Origin: Sambucus nigra
Lineage: Eukaryota > Streptophyta > Magnoliopsida > Dipsacales > Adoxaceae
Direction: 5' to 3'
NCBI GenBank assembly: GCA_949130495.1
Contig: OX422215.1
Location: forward strand, 12,749,302-12,813,301
Length of the DNA stretch: 64,000 nucleotides
The position numbers and the translations under genes are program-made. How positions within the stretch are numbered: the first letter of the stretch is position 1; each line of letters begins with the position of its first letter. Shown piece by piece: positions 12,041 to 22,330 of the stretch. Below the pieces are notes generated by a model. The model was not told the origin of the DNA. It saw nothing but the letters and a program-made list of their open reading frames with translations, and did not search any database.

Positions 12041-13256
12041 ATGATCCCATTAGGGCATATATTGAGAAAGGGGAATTACCAATTGACAAACTTGCAGCCG
12101 AGAAATTGAAGTTTAGGGCTGTTCGTTATGTACTGACCAACGGTATTCTATACAAATGAGGAGTTATAGCAGGTTTGCAGAGATGTGTGCATCCCACCAA
12201 GGTGAAATATTTAATTGAAGAGGTCCATGAAGGGTCCTATGGAGCCCATGTAGTAGGTCGGACTCTTTTGTAAAGGGTGATGATGCAAGGATACTACTGG
12301 CCGACGATGAGGGTTGATTGCATAGCCTATGCTAAGAAATGTGACAAGTGTCAGCGCTTCTTCTCCATCCGAATAACTCCCTAAGCATTATTAACGCCCA
12401 TTACTTCCCATTGGCCATTTTCCATATGGGGAATAGATTTGGTCGGGCCACTGCCTACGACAAGGGGAAGATTTAAGTATCTCGTGGTCGCTGTGGATTA
12501 TTTTACTAAATGGGTTGAAGCTGAGCCTCTCACTGATATGACGTATGACAAGGTGTACCAATTTATTTGTAAGAGCATCATTTGTCGATATGGTCTTCCT
12601 CATGCCTTCATCACAGTCCATAAAACACAATTTGACAAAGAGGAGTTCACTGCCTATTGTCATTAGTCAAATATTTTGAAGATCCACTCAGCACCAGGCC
12701 ATCCTCAAAGCAACGGACAGACTGAAGTGACGAACAGAACATTGCTAAAAACTTGAAGAAAAGATTGGATGATGCGAAAGCAAATTGGATCAACGAGCTA
12801 CAATCAGTACTATGGGCTTATCAAACTACTCCCCGAGTAGCAACTCGAGAATCACCATATATGCTGGCATTTGGAAGTGAAGCTGTTATACCTGCCGAGT
12901 TGGGCCTCCCAACACACAGGGTACTGAATTTCAATTCCCCTGTCAGCGACTTAATGAGAAGATTGGATTTAGACACGCTCGAGGAAGTTAGAGAAGAATC
13001 AGCCATCAGGAATGCTGCATACCAGCAGCGAACATCTTTGTTCTACAACAAGAGAGTGAAGAAGTGTGACTTGAAAGAAGGAGACTATGTGCTAAAGAAG
13101 GTGATTCAAAAGCACAACAAAATGGAAGCAAACTAGCATGGACCTTACCGAGTTAAAGAAGTTGTTCGACCAGGGACATACAGAATAGAAACTTTAGAAG
13201 GGGAGGAGTTTAAGAATGCATGAAATGAAGAGCATCTGCGCAAATATTATCAGTAA
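12040..13256 (+). pseudogene. int: E3 integrase, broken and missing one catalytic Asp
   Basis: Integrase would insert the cDNA in the nucleus. The HHCC zinc region (HEGSYGAH, then CDKCQRF) is at about 12225-12360, interrupted by TGA and TAA codons. The core begins with GIDLVGPLP near 12430. The second Asp of the catalytic triad, usually in TDNGTQF, reads TVHKTQF, so the active site is lost. The Glu in QSNGQTEVTNRT near 12715 is kept. A frame change around 12745 leads to the C-terminal part (12753-13256), which has TAG at 13134 and another stop near 13220 and ends in LRKYYQ before TAA at 13254-13256. Confidence 0.88.
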
Positions 13257-13366
13257 TGTAAACTCTCATGTAATGCAGTTTCATCAGTATGAATAAAGTG
13301 ACAATGTTTTGCTCAGTTTTTTCCCTTTATTGGAATTTTTTTGGGGAATACTAGTGCTACACACTA

Positions 13367-13434
13367 CTCAGCAGATCTCAGACTACTCAAATATATTCCT
13401 CTCAGCAGATCTCGGACTACTCAAATATATTCCT
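13367..13434 (+). repeat. 34-bp tandem duplication after E3 pol
   Basis: Two nearly identical 34-bp units (13367-13400 and 13401-13434) start CTCAGCAGATCTC and end ATATATTCCT, with one A/G difference seen. Confidence 0.9.
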
Positions 13435-13735
13435 AAAAATGCCAACTTATGTTCGTTAGGAAGTAAATGTATTCCTACGGGAAGTAAAACTATTCCTAAA
13501 AATTCCAACTTGGTTGGTTAGAAAATCTATTCCTAAAAATGCCAGCTTATGTTGGTTAGGAAGTAAATGTATGTATTCCTAAAAATGTCAACTTATGTTG
13601 GTTAGGAAGTAAATGTATTCCTCGGGAAGTAAAAGTATTCCTAAAAATGCCAACTAAGGTTAGTCAGGAAGTAAATATATTCACAAAAAGCCAACTAAGG
13701 TTGGTCGGGAGGTACAATTATTCCAAAAAGTGCCA
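13429..13735 (+). repeat. ~40-bp tandem repeat array in E3 3' untranslated region
   Basis: Six to seven imperfect units of about 40 bp, each starting TATTCCTAAAAATGCCAAC and containing a TTGGTTAGGAAGTAAATG-type end. Two shorter units (TATTCCT..GGGAAGTAAA) are interspersed. Retand elements are known for a tandem repeat in this position. Confidence 0.85.
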
Positions 13736-14113
13736 AAGCTCCTCGTAGAGGAAAAATCCACTAACTATAGTTGGTTGAAAAGGAAATTTACCGACCTTGG
13801 TTATTCAGAAACATTTTATGAATACGAGAAAGTGATCGAGCAAAATTTTTGATACTCGTAACTTTTTAAATTACTACTAAGTTGGTCGAGAAACAAAACA
13901 TCATTTTTTCCAAGTGATTACCACAAATAAAAATTACTCGACAATAAGTTGATCGAGAAATAACATAATGTTGTTATCTTTTTAACAGATACACATGCAC
14001 AGATGTAAAGTGTTACAAGACAATGGCAGTCAAGATTTGCAAATAAAATTATATCATTAAATGTAGAACAAAATACATTAGAAATGAAATACAAATTTAT
14101 TACATCCATATTC
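13736..14113 (+). other. E3 spacer between repeat array and antisense gene
   Basis: AT-rich and non-coding. It has scattered degenerate copies of a GGTTGGTCGAGAAA-like phrase, probably decayed repeat units. It should contain the 3' end of the antisense transcript, but I cannot place a polyadenylation signal with confidence. Confidence 0.5.
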
Positions 14114-15397
14114 CTATTCTATTGGTTTCTTCCCCTCTACTTTTGAAACAGGTTCCTCGCCAGCTGGTGGATCATTTAAAGCAAGAGGAGAATTTATAAA
14201 GTTAAGATCTTTCAGCATCCTAATATTCATCACGGATGGTCGATCTAGTAGATGCTCGGGACGAGATATCTCAACATTGGAATGGAGATTGTAATCGCCG
14301 AGGTATTTGGAGATCAGACACCGAGGGATGTCCCGAGCAGGGATCCAACTCATATCAAGATTGAATGGTGGCACGGGTAGGTTGAGCAGCCCAGGATTAT
14401 GGTAATCCCACAGGTAATGACCCTGTTCGAGTTGTAGCACACCTAAGGCATTCAGCCATCCCTGTTTGTAGCCCTCATTATTTGCATTCTGGATACGATC
14501 ATCCAAGTGGTAGAGAGCCTCGTTGTAGCCATCCATCCAGAACTCCCTGGGCTGCTTGTGAAATTGATATGCCAATCTTTCCAGCTGCTCGTGGAGATTT
14601 TTGATGAAGAGTTCTTTATTCTCCAAGATAGATTTCTGTGCAGAAAGCTTCTCTTCCAGGTCCCTGATTTTCTTAGACATCTCAGCCAATGCCTGGTTCT
14701 TCTCCATCAGCTGGAAGGCCTGGTTCTCTAAAGCAGATTGAGTCCTCTATTCCTCGATAGGAATTCGATCAGCTCTTGCTCGTCCTCGAGGAGCTCTTGC
14801 TCGTCCACGAGAAGATGTAGAAGGGCCAGCTCTTTTCAAGGTTTCCAACTCATCCCTCAGGTTGGCGTTCTCGACCTCCAAGAACGAGAATCCATCATCA
14901 GTCACTGGGATCAAAGCATTTGAGGTGGAAGCTGCAGACTTTAACTGAGACACCTCTCTTTGCAGGTTATTATTTTCTTGTTCTAATAACTCAGCTATCT
15001 ATCTGTGCTCCTCGACCTCAGCCTTCAACGTTCTCTCCCGCACATCGTAAGCAGTAAACCATTTATCATATCCCTTATCGGCACAGATTTGTTGATACTT
15101 CTTCTCGTACTCCTCGTGCAAAAGGGCAGTGGATTCCTTATATTGTTGCTAAAGTTCTTCAAGAGTGCCTTGGAGATCCTCAATCATATCATAATAAGCT
15201 ACATTATTGGCCACTGCACGATCAAACAGACACTTCAAATATTGGTAGGCTTTAATAGCCTGTTTCGAAGCATCTTGGCCGAGGATGTCGACGATTTGTG
15301 CTGCACTCAGATCTGTACGACCAGCCTTAAAATATTCATTGCATTGTTGTAACAACTTTGTATCATGAGCAGACAATAATTCCATCCTGGCCAGAAA
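14114..15397 (-). pseudogene. E3 antisense gene, exon 4 (coiled coil and Gly/Trp module B)
   Basis: 427 codons plus stop, one frame throughout. The acceptor is a good polypyrimidine tract ending CTACTAG before 15397. An ATG twelve bases in (15385) would allow a separate protein instead, but E5's exon 4 has no such ATG. In-frame TAGs are at 15151-15149, 15001-14999 and 14749-14747. The coiled coil is at about 14950-14600, split by an Arg/Gly/Ala-rich patch. Module B reads FWMDGYNEALYHLDDRI, then EGYKQGWLNALGVLQ, echoing module A of exon 3. The C-terminal 100 residues (PARDIPRCLISKYLG and onward) have no match I recognise. Confidence 0.72.
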
Positions 15398-15593
15398 CTA
15401 GTAGAGGAAGAAAAAGCAATAATCAATAAGAGTACCAACAGAGTATGAAGAGCAGAAACGACAGTATGCATAAACAAAAGTTCAAATTTTATTATATCAC
15501 AAAGTTCACAAGTACAAGGTTCAGAATTACATGTTCAGAAGATACAATTGATAAAGAAAAATAAAATAGAGAGAAACCTGAACAACTCTACAC

Positions 15594-16433
15594 CTTTTCC
15601 TTGTCTCCCAAAACTTTCTCGGGAGGCTGGGACGAGGAGGTAGGTTGCTTGGAGGGAACATAGAGTTGCTCGTGGAGCGCTGGCAGTTGTTCAGATGAAG
15701 TAACGAGTTGTTGAAGTTCCTCGTTAGTAGGCTGGATGGCTGGGGGATGAGAAACTTGATCTCCCATCACCATGGAAGACTCTTCAGAGGTAGCTTCGTC
15801 CTCTTCTTCATCTTCAGGAGTTGGAGGGGGATCAGGGATGTGTCGCTGGAAGAGTTCAGAAGTTTCATCAACCTTCATCTCCTGAAGAGCTGCGACCCAC
15901 CCATCTCTAAAGTATTTTAGGCTGCCATATAAGACTTGCGACATCATGGCAGCCAAGCCTTTGTTCCACCCCTTATCCCAGCCAGCGCTAAAAGATTTCT
16001 TCACAGCCAACTTCCTCTTTGTCTTCTCCGAGGAAAGCTTCTTGGAAAGAAGGTTATCAGCAGCTTTCAATTTATTCTCAACCTCCTCCTTCTGACGACT
16101 TACTTCCCGAAGTCGACCTAACTCCTCCTCAGCAACCTTGAGTTTATCTTCAAACTCCTCACCATTCTTGAGCTTCCCTTCAAGCTCTTTATTCTTCTCC
16201 TCCAGACTATTTAATTTTTTCTCCAACTCCTTGGAGACCTCAATAACCTGAGATTTTTCCTACTCGGTCGAAGCAAGCTTCTTCTCCCAAGTTGCCTAAT
16301 CATCAGCATATTTCTGGCAAAAATCTTTCAGAGACTGCCCCAAGCCCATCAAAGCTTCCCTTACACCAGACGAGGAGCTTGAAGCTTTAATAGCTTTAGC
16401 TTTCTTCAAAATTGTGTTAAAACAGCTCACCAA
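15594..16433 (-). pseudogene. E3 antisense gene, exon 3 (coiled coil and Gly/Trp module A)
   Basis: 280 codons. The acceptor CATTTTCTTTTCACAG precedes 16433. The donor is inferred as AAG|GTGTAG after 15594; reading through it gives TAG at 15590-15588. Two in-frame TAGs lie near the start (contexts DD-TAG-ATW and TE-TAG-EKS). The middle (about 16226-16040) is a Glu/Lys/Leu heptad-rich coiled coil. After it comes SFSAGWDKGWNKGLAAMM, then YFRDGWVAALQEM, then an acidic Pro-rich tail. The donor is the weakest splice call in the gene but is mirrored in phase in E5. Confidence 0.7.
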
Positions 16434-16511
16434 CTGTGAAAAGAAAATGAAAGCAAATCAGTACACAGATACGAAAAGGAAAGAATGAAAATTTAAGACT
16501 GTGGGACTTAC

Positions 16512-17185
16512 AGAAGCAATGTGACGAGCTGCTAGTGTAGTAACAGTGTCCCGAGAAAGGTTTTCTTCAATACCTTGGATCTCGGGAATGATCCAAGTCT
16601 TCACCGAGCTCATAGCAGAGCTCGGGGGAACAAAAGTGGGAACTCCACTAGTAGGGGGCTGAGAGACGGTGTCAGCCAAATTAAAAGAAGAGCGTTTCTT
16701 CAGCCTCCTCGGAGGAACATGATTAGTTTCGACCAAGGAAGAACTCTTGGTCGGTGATATGACAATCACTTCTTTTGGAGCATCAGTCTTGCTCGGGGCC
16801 ACTGGAGACTTCTCGGCAACCTTCATAGGAGCAGCCGGAGGGGCTCCATAAATTTTCTTTGTCCCTTCTGGGACATCATCTTTACTTCTTTTTGCCTCTC
16901 CAGCACCAGAGGCAAGTTTCTCGAAAAGGGTGGGAGGTCTTATTTTCTTCATCCTTTCACTCAAAGGAATGTGTGAGTCAGGTGAAGAACTTGTAGAGGC
17001 TGGTATGGGTTCGGCGTTGCTTATCACCGGACGAGCAGTAAAAGAAGTTGTGTAACTCTTGTACTGAAGCAGATATGAAGCTGACCTAATATGCTCGTCT
17101 GCAACAGTCTGATGCAAACTCCAGATGAGTTTTAAATGCCTTATATTAACATCTGCCTCTTTTGGACACTTTCTTTTGTTGTCAA
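16512..17185 (-). CDS. E3 antisense gene, exon 2
   Basis: The acceptor TTTATTTCCAG precedes 17185 and the donor GTAAGT follows 16512. The 674 bp restore phase 0 after exon 1. The start (DNKRKCPKEADVNIRHLK, then RSASYLLQYKSYTTS) matches E5 exon 2 (EVNMDKLMKA, then RSATFLLEYKNTST). The middle is low-complexity Ser/Pro/Lys-rich, with LSERMKKIRPPTLFEKL. Uninterrupted. Confidence 0.78.
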
Positions 17186-17279
17186 CTGGAAATAAATCAA
17201 AATTATAATATCAGTGGCACATTTTATCAAACATAAAGGAAGCATAATCTCAAAATAAATAAAATGAAATAAAAATAAC

Positions 17280-17784
17280 CTATCCCATTGCCATAGGGAG
17301 GGCATCTGGGATCCTGATACACTTCATCTCCAAATAAAGGAGTGTGTTGCAAATTTTTTATAACAACCCCGTGCTCAAAATAGTCCCTATTGGCATCTGG
17401 GAGATTGACCACTAAAGCCCTATTTAAAAATCTAGTTTTTAAATAAAAAGTATTATCACCAACAGCCCATCTATAACAAAACATGATTTCTGGAATTCCT
17501 ATGCGAGTTCCATGAATTTGATTTAGTCTATGAACCCCATTAACTATTCTCCATGTATTGGGGGCTATTCTCGCAGGAACAACGTCAAAATATTGATAGA
17601 ATTCCAGACATAAAGGATTTGGCGGAAAAGAAAAGCCACACTCAGCAACGAAGAGACTGGGGAACCAATATCCCTCAGCCAAAGGGAAATAATCGGAAGG
17701 TTTAGAAAGTTCCTCCAGAACAACCCATGAAGGAATAGAAAAATTAGAACAAAATTTATCAAGAGATTCAACAAGGTAAACCAT
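17280..17784 (-). CDS. E3 antisense gene, exon 1 (conserved N-terminal domain)
   Basis: 168 codons plus one base. It opens MVYLVESLDKF and contains LAEGYWFPSLFVAECGFSFP, then NTWRIVNGVHRLN and RALVVNLPDANRDYF. The corresponding E5 exon shares CAPDVWKIVNGVHSIN and RVLVVNLPNSHKDYW. Intact, with no stop. It ends ATAG at 17280 before GTTATT, phase 1. Read past the donor, the frame becomes an F/Y/I/L-rich tail, as expected of intron. Confidence 0.82.
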
Positions 17785-18213
17785 GCTGAATAAAGGAAAT
17801 GAAGAAGAAGGAAGAAGATCTTACAGAAAAAGAGTGGATCTGTTGACAACGAACGATGGAAGAGATGAATGCACAGGAGAGAAAGAGACGATGGAAAACT
17901 CGAAGATACAAATTTGAAAAAGTAGAAGATGATGGGATTGTCTGTGATGCTTAAATACCTTATCTTGGGAAACGGTAGAGTTAATGATTACAAAAAGAAA
18001 CGATTACGCTACCGGAGGCTAGAAGGGCAAAAAGTGCACAAAGATCGAGGCAGTTATAAAAATTCAAAAAAGCCTGATTCTACAAATTTGAAAGGAAAAA
18101 TAAATACAAAGGAAACACTCCTAAATTTCAGGATCACCATTTAAAACCGCCATATATCGAGAATGAATGTTCCACACTCCTCAAATTTCGAACTATGAAA
18201 CATTGGGGGCTTC
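17785..18213 (-). other. Promoter-side region of the E3 antisense gene and sense 3' end
   Basis: No coding seen. The upstream region of the antisense gene should lie here; TATTTAAG at about 17951-17958 (minus strand) is the only TATA-like motif noted. The sense-strand purine tract ATTGGGGGC (18202-18210) ends the region and primes plus-strand DNA synthesis. Confidence 0.45.
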
Positions 18214-18799
18214 TGTTGATACCAAATTTAGTCTGCTGACATGGATCAATTGGGTGAAGACACGTGGCAATCTACATGGCAACAATAAACACTTACGAAC
18301 AACACCTCGACTCCGAGGAACCATACTGCAACGAGGAGCTCTGCTTCCCCGATCAACTCAGACGCTCCGACCTACAAGAATTCTCCGAGGAACTTTTGAG
18401 CACCGAGGAACTTTTGAGTACCGAGGAACTTAGGTGGTCCGAAAAACTTAGGCGGTCCGAGCTGCATCTCGAATAAAGCATTAATAGCAGGATAACCCAA
18501 CAGTTCGACTGCGCATTAAATGCTTATTATCATACAGATGTATACGCTTAAGGGGCATTTAATATATTACCCTTTCACATTACAGCCTTAGGGCTATAAA
18601 TACATTGTATTACCCTCATTGTAAGGGGACCGAACTTTCTTGAGAAAACTTGTAATCGAGAATTCCCAAACAGTCAGCAATAACAGAAACAGTGGACGTA
18701 GGCCATTCTTATAAGGCTGAACCACTTTAAAAGTTCTTTGTCTCATTTTATTTATCTGTGATTAAATAATTAGATATAATCTAATTTTTTACATCAACA
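18214..18799 (+). repeat. E3 3' LTR
   Basis: A 586-bp LTR starting TGTTGATACC and ending ACATCAACA. TATA box TATAAATA at 18595-18602. It carries one additional 18-bp unit near 18400 compared with the 5' LTR. Confidence 0.93.
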
Positions 18800-19032
<233 letters not shown>

Positions 19033-19125
19033 GCGAAAGTGATGCTAAGAATGAACCATTTAAGATTCATATTCTATTGAATTGATTGGCTGACCACCTC
19101 TTATTTTAATAAGCGGGGTGTCACA
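19033..19125 (+). repeat. E2 5' LTR, part 2 (3' end)
   Basis: Matches the last ~96 bp of the 3' LTR and ends AAGCGGGGTGTCACA directly before the primer site. Confidence 0.9.
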
Positions 19126-19127
19126 AA

Positions 19128-19140
19128 TGGTATCAGAGCA
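19128..19140 (+). other. E2 primer binding site (initiator tRNA-Met)
   Basis: TGGTATCAGAGCA, complementary to the 3' end of initiator tRNA-Met, two bases after the LTR. Confidence 0.93.
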
Positions 19141-19307
19141 TCATGTTTTAGAGTCCTTAGGATCTATGGAGACTTATCACGTTCTATCATAGCGTTATTT
19201 GATATAGTGCCCCATTATTAGGAATGTTTTGCTTATCTGCGTTTACGATTCTCCCGTAAGGATAAATTATTTTGACTGTATATTGATTCAGTTGCTTTTT
19301 ATCTCAG

Positions 19308-20540
19308 ATACCGCCTAGACGAGGTCTCCTGACAAAGGTAAATCGAATAGAAGATAATGTAGAGCCCCCCCACCGCACGACACTATAAATGTGATGAAGG
19401 TGGCTAATATTGTATCCTAGGCGGTAAACACTGCGATGACCGCTATGGTGCAACAGTTTCCCCAAGCTCGACAACCAGTAGCACCAGTGGCTCAAGCCCA
19501 TACGGGACCTTTAGCATGGGAAAGAGTTAAAGAATATTTCCTAAAAGGTCACCCTCCAGAATTTCAGGGTGGTGCTGATGTGATTATTGCAAATAATTAG
19601 AAGAAGGATGTTCTATGGTGGAATGCAGTGAAGAGTGGAAATAAATTCTCTCCACTTTTAAACTCGTGGGAGTTTCTCTTTAATGGTGGGAGTCGGTGAC
19701 CACTCCAGAACAGAGGGTTGCGATGACGATCTCGGAATTTTGGGCTTTATTTGATCGAAAGTAGTTTCCTCCAGCAATCTAGAAAAAGATGAGGAAGAAG
19801 CTTCATGGAGTTGTTCAGGGAGAGAGAACAGTGGCGGAATATGAAGAAGAATTTACCCATTTGGAAAACTTTGTGCCAAACGAGGTAAATCCAGAAGAAA
19901 TAAGGATTTTAAAATTTATCAGGGGTTTGAGTTGGAGGATAAGGCAGCATCTACTGGGGAACCCGGCTTTGCAAACTTTTGGCGATGTGATGAACGCAAC
20001 TTTACTCCATTGCCAGGATCACCACCTTCATTTGAAGGTGAGTAAGAAGATAGGAGATTCTGGTCAATCTAGTAAGTAAGGAGGGAATGGTGCCGGTGGA
20101 GCACTTCCACCACCACAGTAGCGTGGGAATAAATAGAAAGAGCGGGACCTCCAACTAGGTGACTCAACTAAAAAGAAACGCTTAGGGGGTTTCAACGTTG
20201 GCGGAAGTGGTTTTAGGTACGGTCAAGGTGCTCAGCAGCAGCAGCAGGTGGGCCAGCCGGGCCAAGCGGGCAGATGGAATAATGGGGGTCGAGGCTAGCA
20301 GGGCCAAGGTGCAGGGCAGTTTCGAAACAGTAACCGAGGCAGACATATGGAGGGTTTTGGGGGCTGTTATTTTCAGTGCGGTGAGACAGGTCACATGAAG
20401 AGAGCTTGTCCAAAGTTAAACATGAGGCAATTTCCTAGAGGCCCTTAGAATCCGTAGGCACAACAACAACCTCTAGGACATATACCAGCCATCCCATTAC
20501 AACAGGGATAACTTCAATTTGGAGATATGTACAATATCCA
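19308..20540 (+). pseudogene. gag: E2 gag, start codon lost
   Basis: The frame from 19308 encodes the chromovirus Gag start PPRRG, but the initiator is ATA instead of ATG. A stop follows at about codon 26. The Gag domain is clearest at 19789-20079 (VVQGERTVAEYEEEFTHLEN, then PALQTFGDVMNA). A nucleocapsid knuckle lies at 20365-20409 and reads CYFQCGETGHMKRAC, with CX3C spacing at the first pair instead of CX2C. Between them is a Gly/Gln/Asn-rich linker with TAG codons. Minus-strand frames at 20182-20413 are shadows. Confidence 0.82.
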
Positions 20541-20579
20541 AGGCGCTTTGTTTCCTCCAGCACCATTAGCACCGCCAGC

Positions 20580-21040
20580 TATTGAGGATAAGTTTCCCAT
20601 ATAGTGGTTTGTGGGTCGAGTGTTATTTGACATTGGTGCCACACACTCATTTATTGCTAGGCAATTTGTTCTTTAGACGGGATTGTTTAAGTCTGTTGAA
20701 AGTAATTTTACTAGTGCAGAGCCTTCTATGGGAGATGGATCGCTTATACTTATTTGTAAAGGGGTAGGAATAGACCTTAGTAGATTACATTTTGAGGCCG
20801 ATTTTCTCATCTTAGATATGGTCGGGTATGACATCATTTTAGGAATGGATTGGTTAGTGAAGTATCATGCCATGGTAAATTGTTATGGGAGGAGCATAGT
20901 TTTTTCCATTCTGGGGCAAGAAATGTTTTTGGTGGCCATGCCTCTTCCGGAGGGAGGTTCAAGCACCCACTTGTATTGTATGAAGGAAGAGACTTTATCA
21001 GAAATCATCATTTCTTTAGACTCGATTCCTATTGTCAGGG
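20580..21040 (+). pseudogene. pro: E2 aspartic protease
   Basis: The retropepsin motif VLFDIGATHSFIA lies near 20620-20660, with DIG replacing the usual DSG or DTG. It continues to [16 protein letters not shown] near 20825-20870, the conserved C-terminal block of chromovirus protease. A TAG follows the active-site helix at about 20673. Immediately downstream is the RT leader. Confidence 0.82.
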
Positions 21041-21720
21041 AATTTGAAGATGTCTTACAGGAGATCCCAAGCTTACCTCCAATTCATGATATTAAATTCA
21101 TAATTGACCTAGCGCCGGGAAATAGGTCAATTACGCGAACTCTATACTGTATGGCTCATTTAGAAATGAGGGAGTTGAGGGATCAAATTCTGCAACTGTT
21201 GGGGCAGGGGTTCATTCGTCATAGCACATCACCATGGGGTGCCCCTGTATTGTTCGTGAGAAAGAGAGATGGTTCCCTTCAGTTATGCATTGATTATCGT
21301 GAATTGAGTAAGGTAACCATTACGAATAATTACCCGTTACCTCGAATCGACAATTTATTTGATCAATTAAGGGGAGCGTTGTACTTCTCTAAAATAGATT
21401 TGAGGACTAAGTACCATCAGCTATGAATTCGAGAGTAAGTCGTGTCGATGGTCGCAATGTTGACAAGGTATGGGTCCTACAAGTTCTTGGTTATGCCCTT
21501 TGGGCTGACTAATGCTCCAACAGTATTTATGGAGCTTATGAATCGAGTATTTCGGGATTTTCTGGACCAGTTTATGATAGTATTTATTGACGACATTTTC
21601 GTCTATTCTCGAACTGAAACTGATCATGCTGAACATTTGCGATTGGTCCTGCAGACTCTACACGATCATCAGATTTTCGCCAAGTTTGAGAAATGTGGCT
21701 TTTGGGTGTTTCCATGAACC
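21041..21720 (+). pseudogene. pol: E2 reverse transcriptase
   Basis: Spans [15 protein letters not shown], then [40 protein letters not shown] and [14 protein letters not shown] to a stop at 21424. It resumes in the next segment with [20 protein letters not shown] and the catalytic [10 protein letters not shown] short frame change around 21425-21440 and stops prevent translation as one product. The motif order and the FIDD box are normal for the family. Confidence 0.9.
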
Positions 21721-22330
21721 CAATAAAGGTTGCAGCGGTGAGGGAATGGGATCAACCCACGACGCCAACGAAGATCCATAACTTTCTGAGTTTGATGGGA
21801 TACTATCGTCGTTTCATTAAGGGGTTCTCCAAAATTACGAGCCTTTTAACGAACTTGACCTAAAAAGGAGTATGATTTTCTTGGTATGACTCATGTCAGC
21901 TAGATTTTGATGAGCTAAAGGATAAATTAACTTCTGCTCTTGTGCTCTCATTGCCAAAATCGGGAGTAGACTATTTGGTCTTCAGAGACTCTTCTCTATA
22001 AGGATTGGGAGGTGTGTTACAATAGGAGAATGGGGCATTGCATATGCGTCTCGCAAGCTTAAACCCCATGAAAATAATTATCCCACACATGATTTAGAGC
22101 TTACCACAGTGGTGTTTGCCTTGAAGATATGGAGGCACTACCTCCCGGGTGAGAAATTTAGTCTTTTCACGGACCACAAGTCGTTACAGTATTTGTTCTC
22201 GTAAAAAGATCTAAATACGCGACAACGGCGGTGGTTGGAGTTCGTAAAGGACTATCAATTCGATATTCATTATCACCCAGGAAAGGAAAATGTGGTAGCT
22301 GACGCGCTTTGTCAAAGACCTGTGGGATAG
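21721..22330 (+). pseudogene. E2 RNase H
   Basis: Recognisable pieces are [20 protein letters not shown], then [17 protein letters not shown] near 22150-22200, and [20 protein letters not shown] with [10 protein letters not shown] near 22220-22310. Several TAA and TAG codons interrupt it, including one near 22203. Confidence 0.85.

Larger units (their letters stand above)
14114..17784 (-). pseudogene. E3 antisense gene: four-exon reading frame, five internal TAG codons
   Basis: On the strand opposite to gag-pol, four exons joined by GT-AG introns give one continuous frame of 1,101 codons including the stop: 17784-17280, 17185-16512, 16433-15594 and 15397-14114. Introns are 94, 78 and 196 bp with phases 1, 0, 0. 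The start is ATG at 17784, which opens the conserved N-terminal domain. That domain resembles the plant 'putative gypsy type transposon' family (PF04195-like), to which antisense ORFs of Tat elements are commonly assigned. The rest is Ser/Pro-rich, then coiled coil plus a Gly/Trp module, twice. The only disruptions are five TAG codons (two in exon 3, three in exon 4), each at a plausible Gln position. A TATTTAAG motif on this strand at about 17951-17958 could be its TATA box. Function is unknown. The same architecture occurs in E5. Confidence 0.78.
6718..18799 (+). mobile_element. E3: Tat-lineage Ty3/gypsy retrotransposon with antisense gene
   Basis: A 12.1-kb element with LTRs at 6718-7285 and 18214-18799 whose ends form TGTTGAT...ATCAACA. 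The 5' LTR's second base reads A instead of G at the junction with the ATT repeat. In order it has a primer site, gag, protease, RT, RNase H, an archaeal-type second RNase H, integrase, a block of 40-bp tandem repeats, and then a long antisense coding region before the purine tract. The second RNase H and the antisense ORFs mark the Tat (Retand/Ogre-like) lineage. The LTRs differ at roughly 16 of about 567 sites plus one 18-bp unit, so this is the youngest complete insertion by that measure, yet every coding region is interrupted. The target lies inside a microsatellite, so a unique target duplication cannot be defined. Confidence 0.92.

Noticed and set aside
13367..13735. Possible CRISPR-like array
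   Set aside because: Units are adjacent without unique spacers, and the context is a plant retroelement 3' region.
16575..16757. Plus-strand frames across the antisense gene (also 14507-14731, 15005-15352, 15708-16121)
   Set aside because: Shadows of the minus-strand exons, without family motifs.
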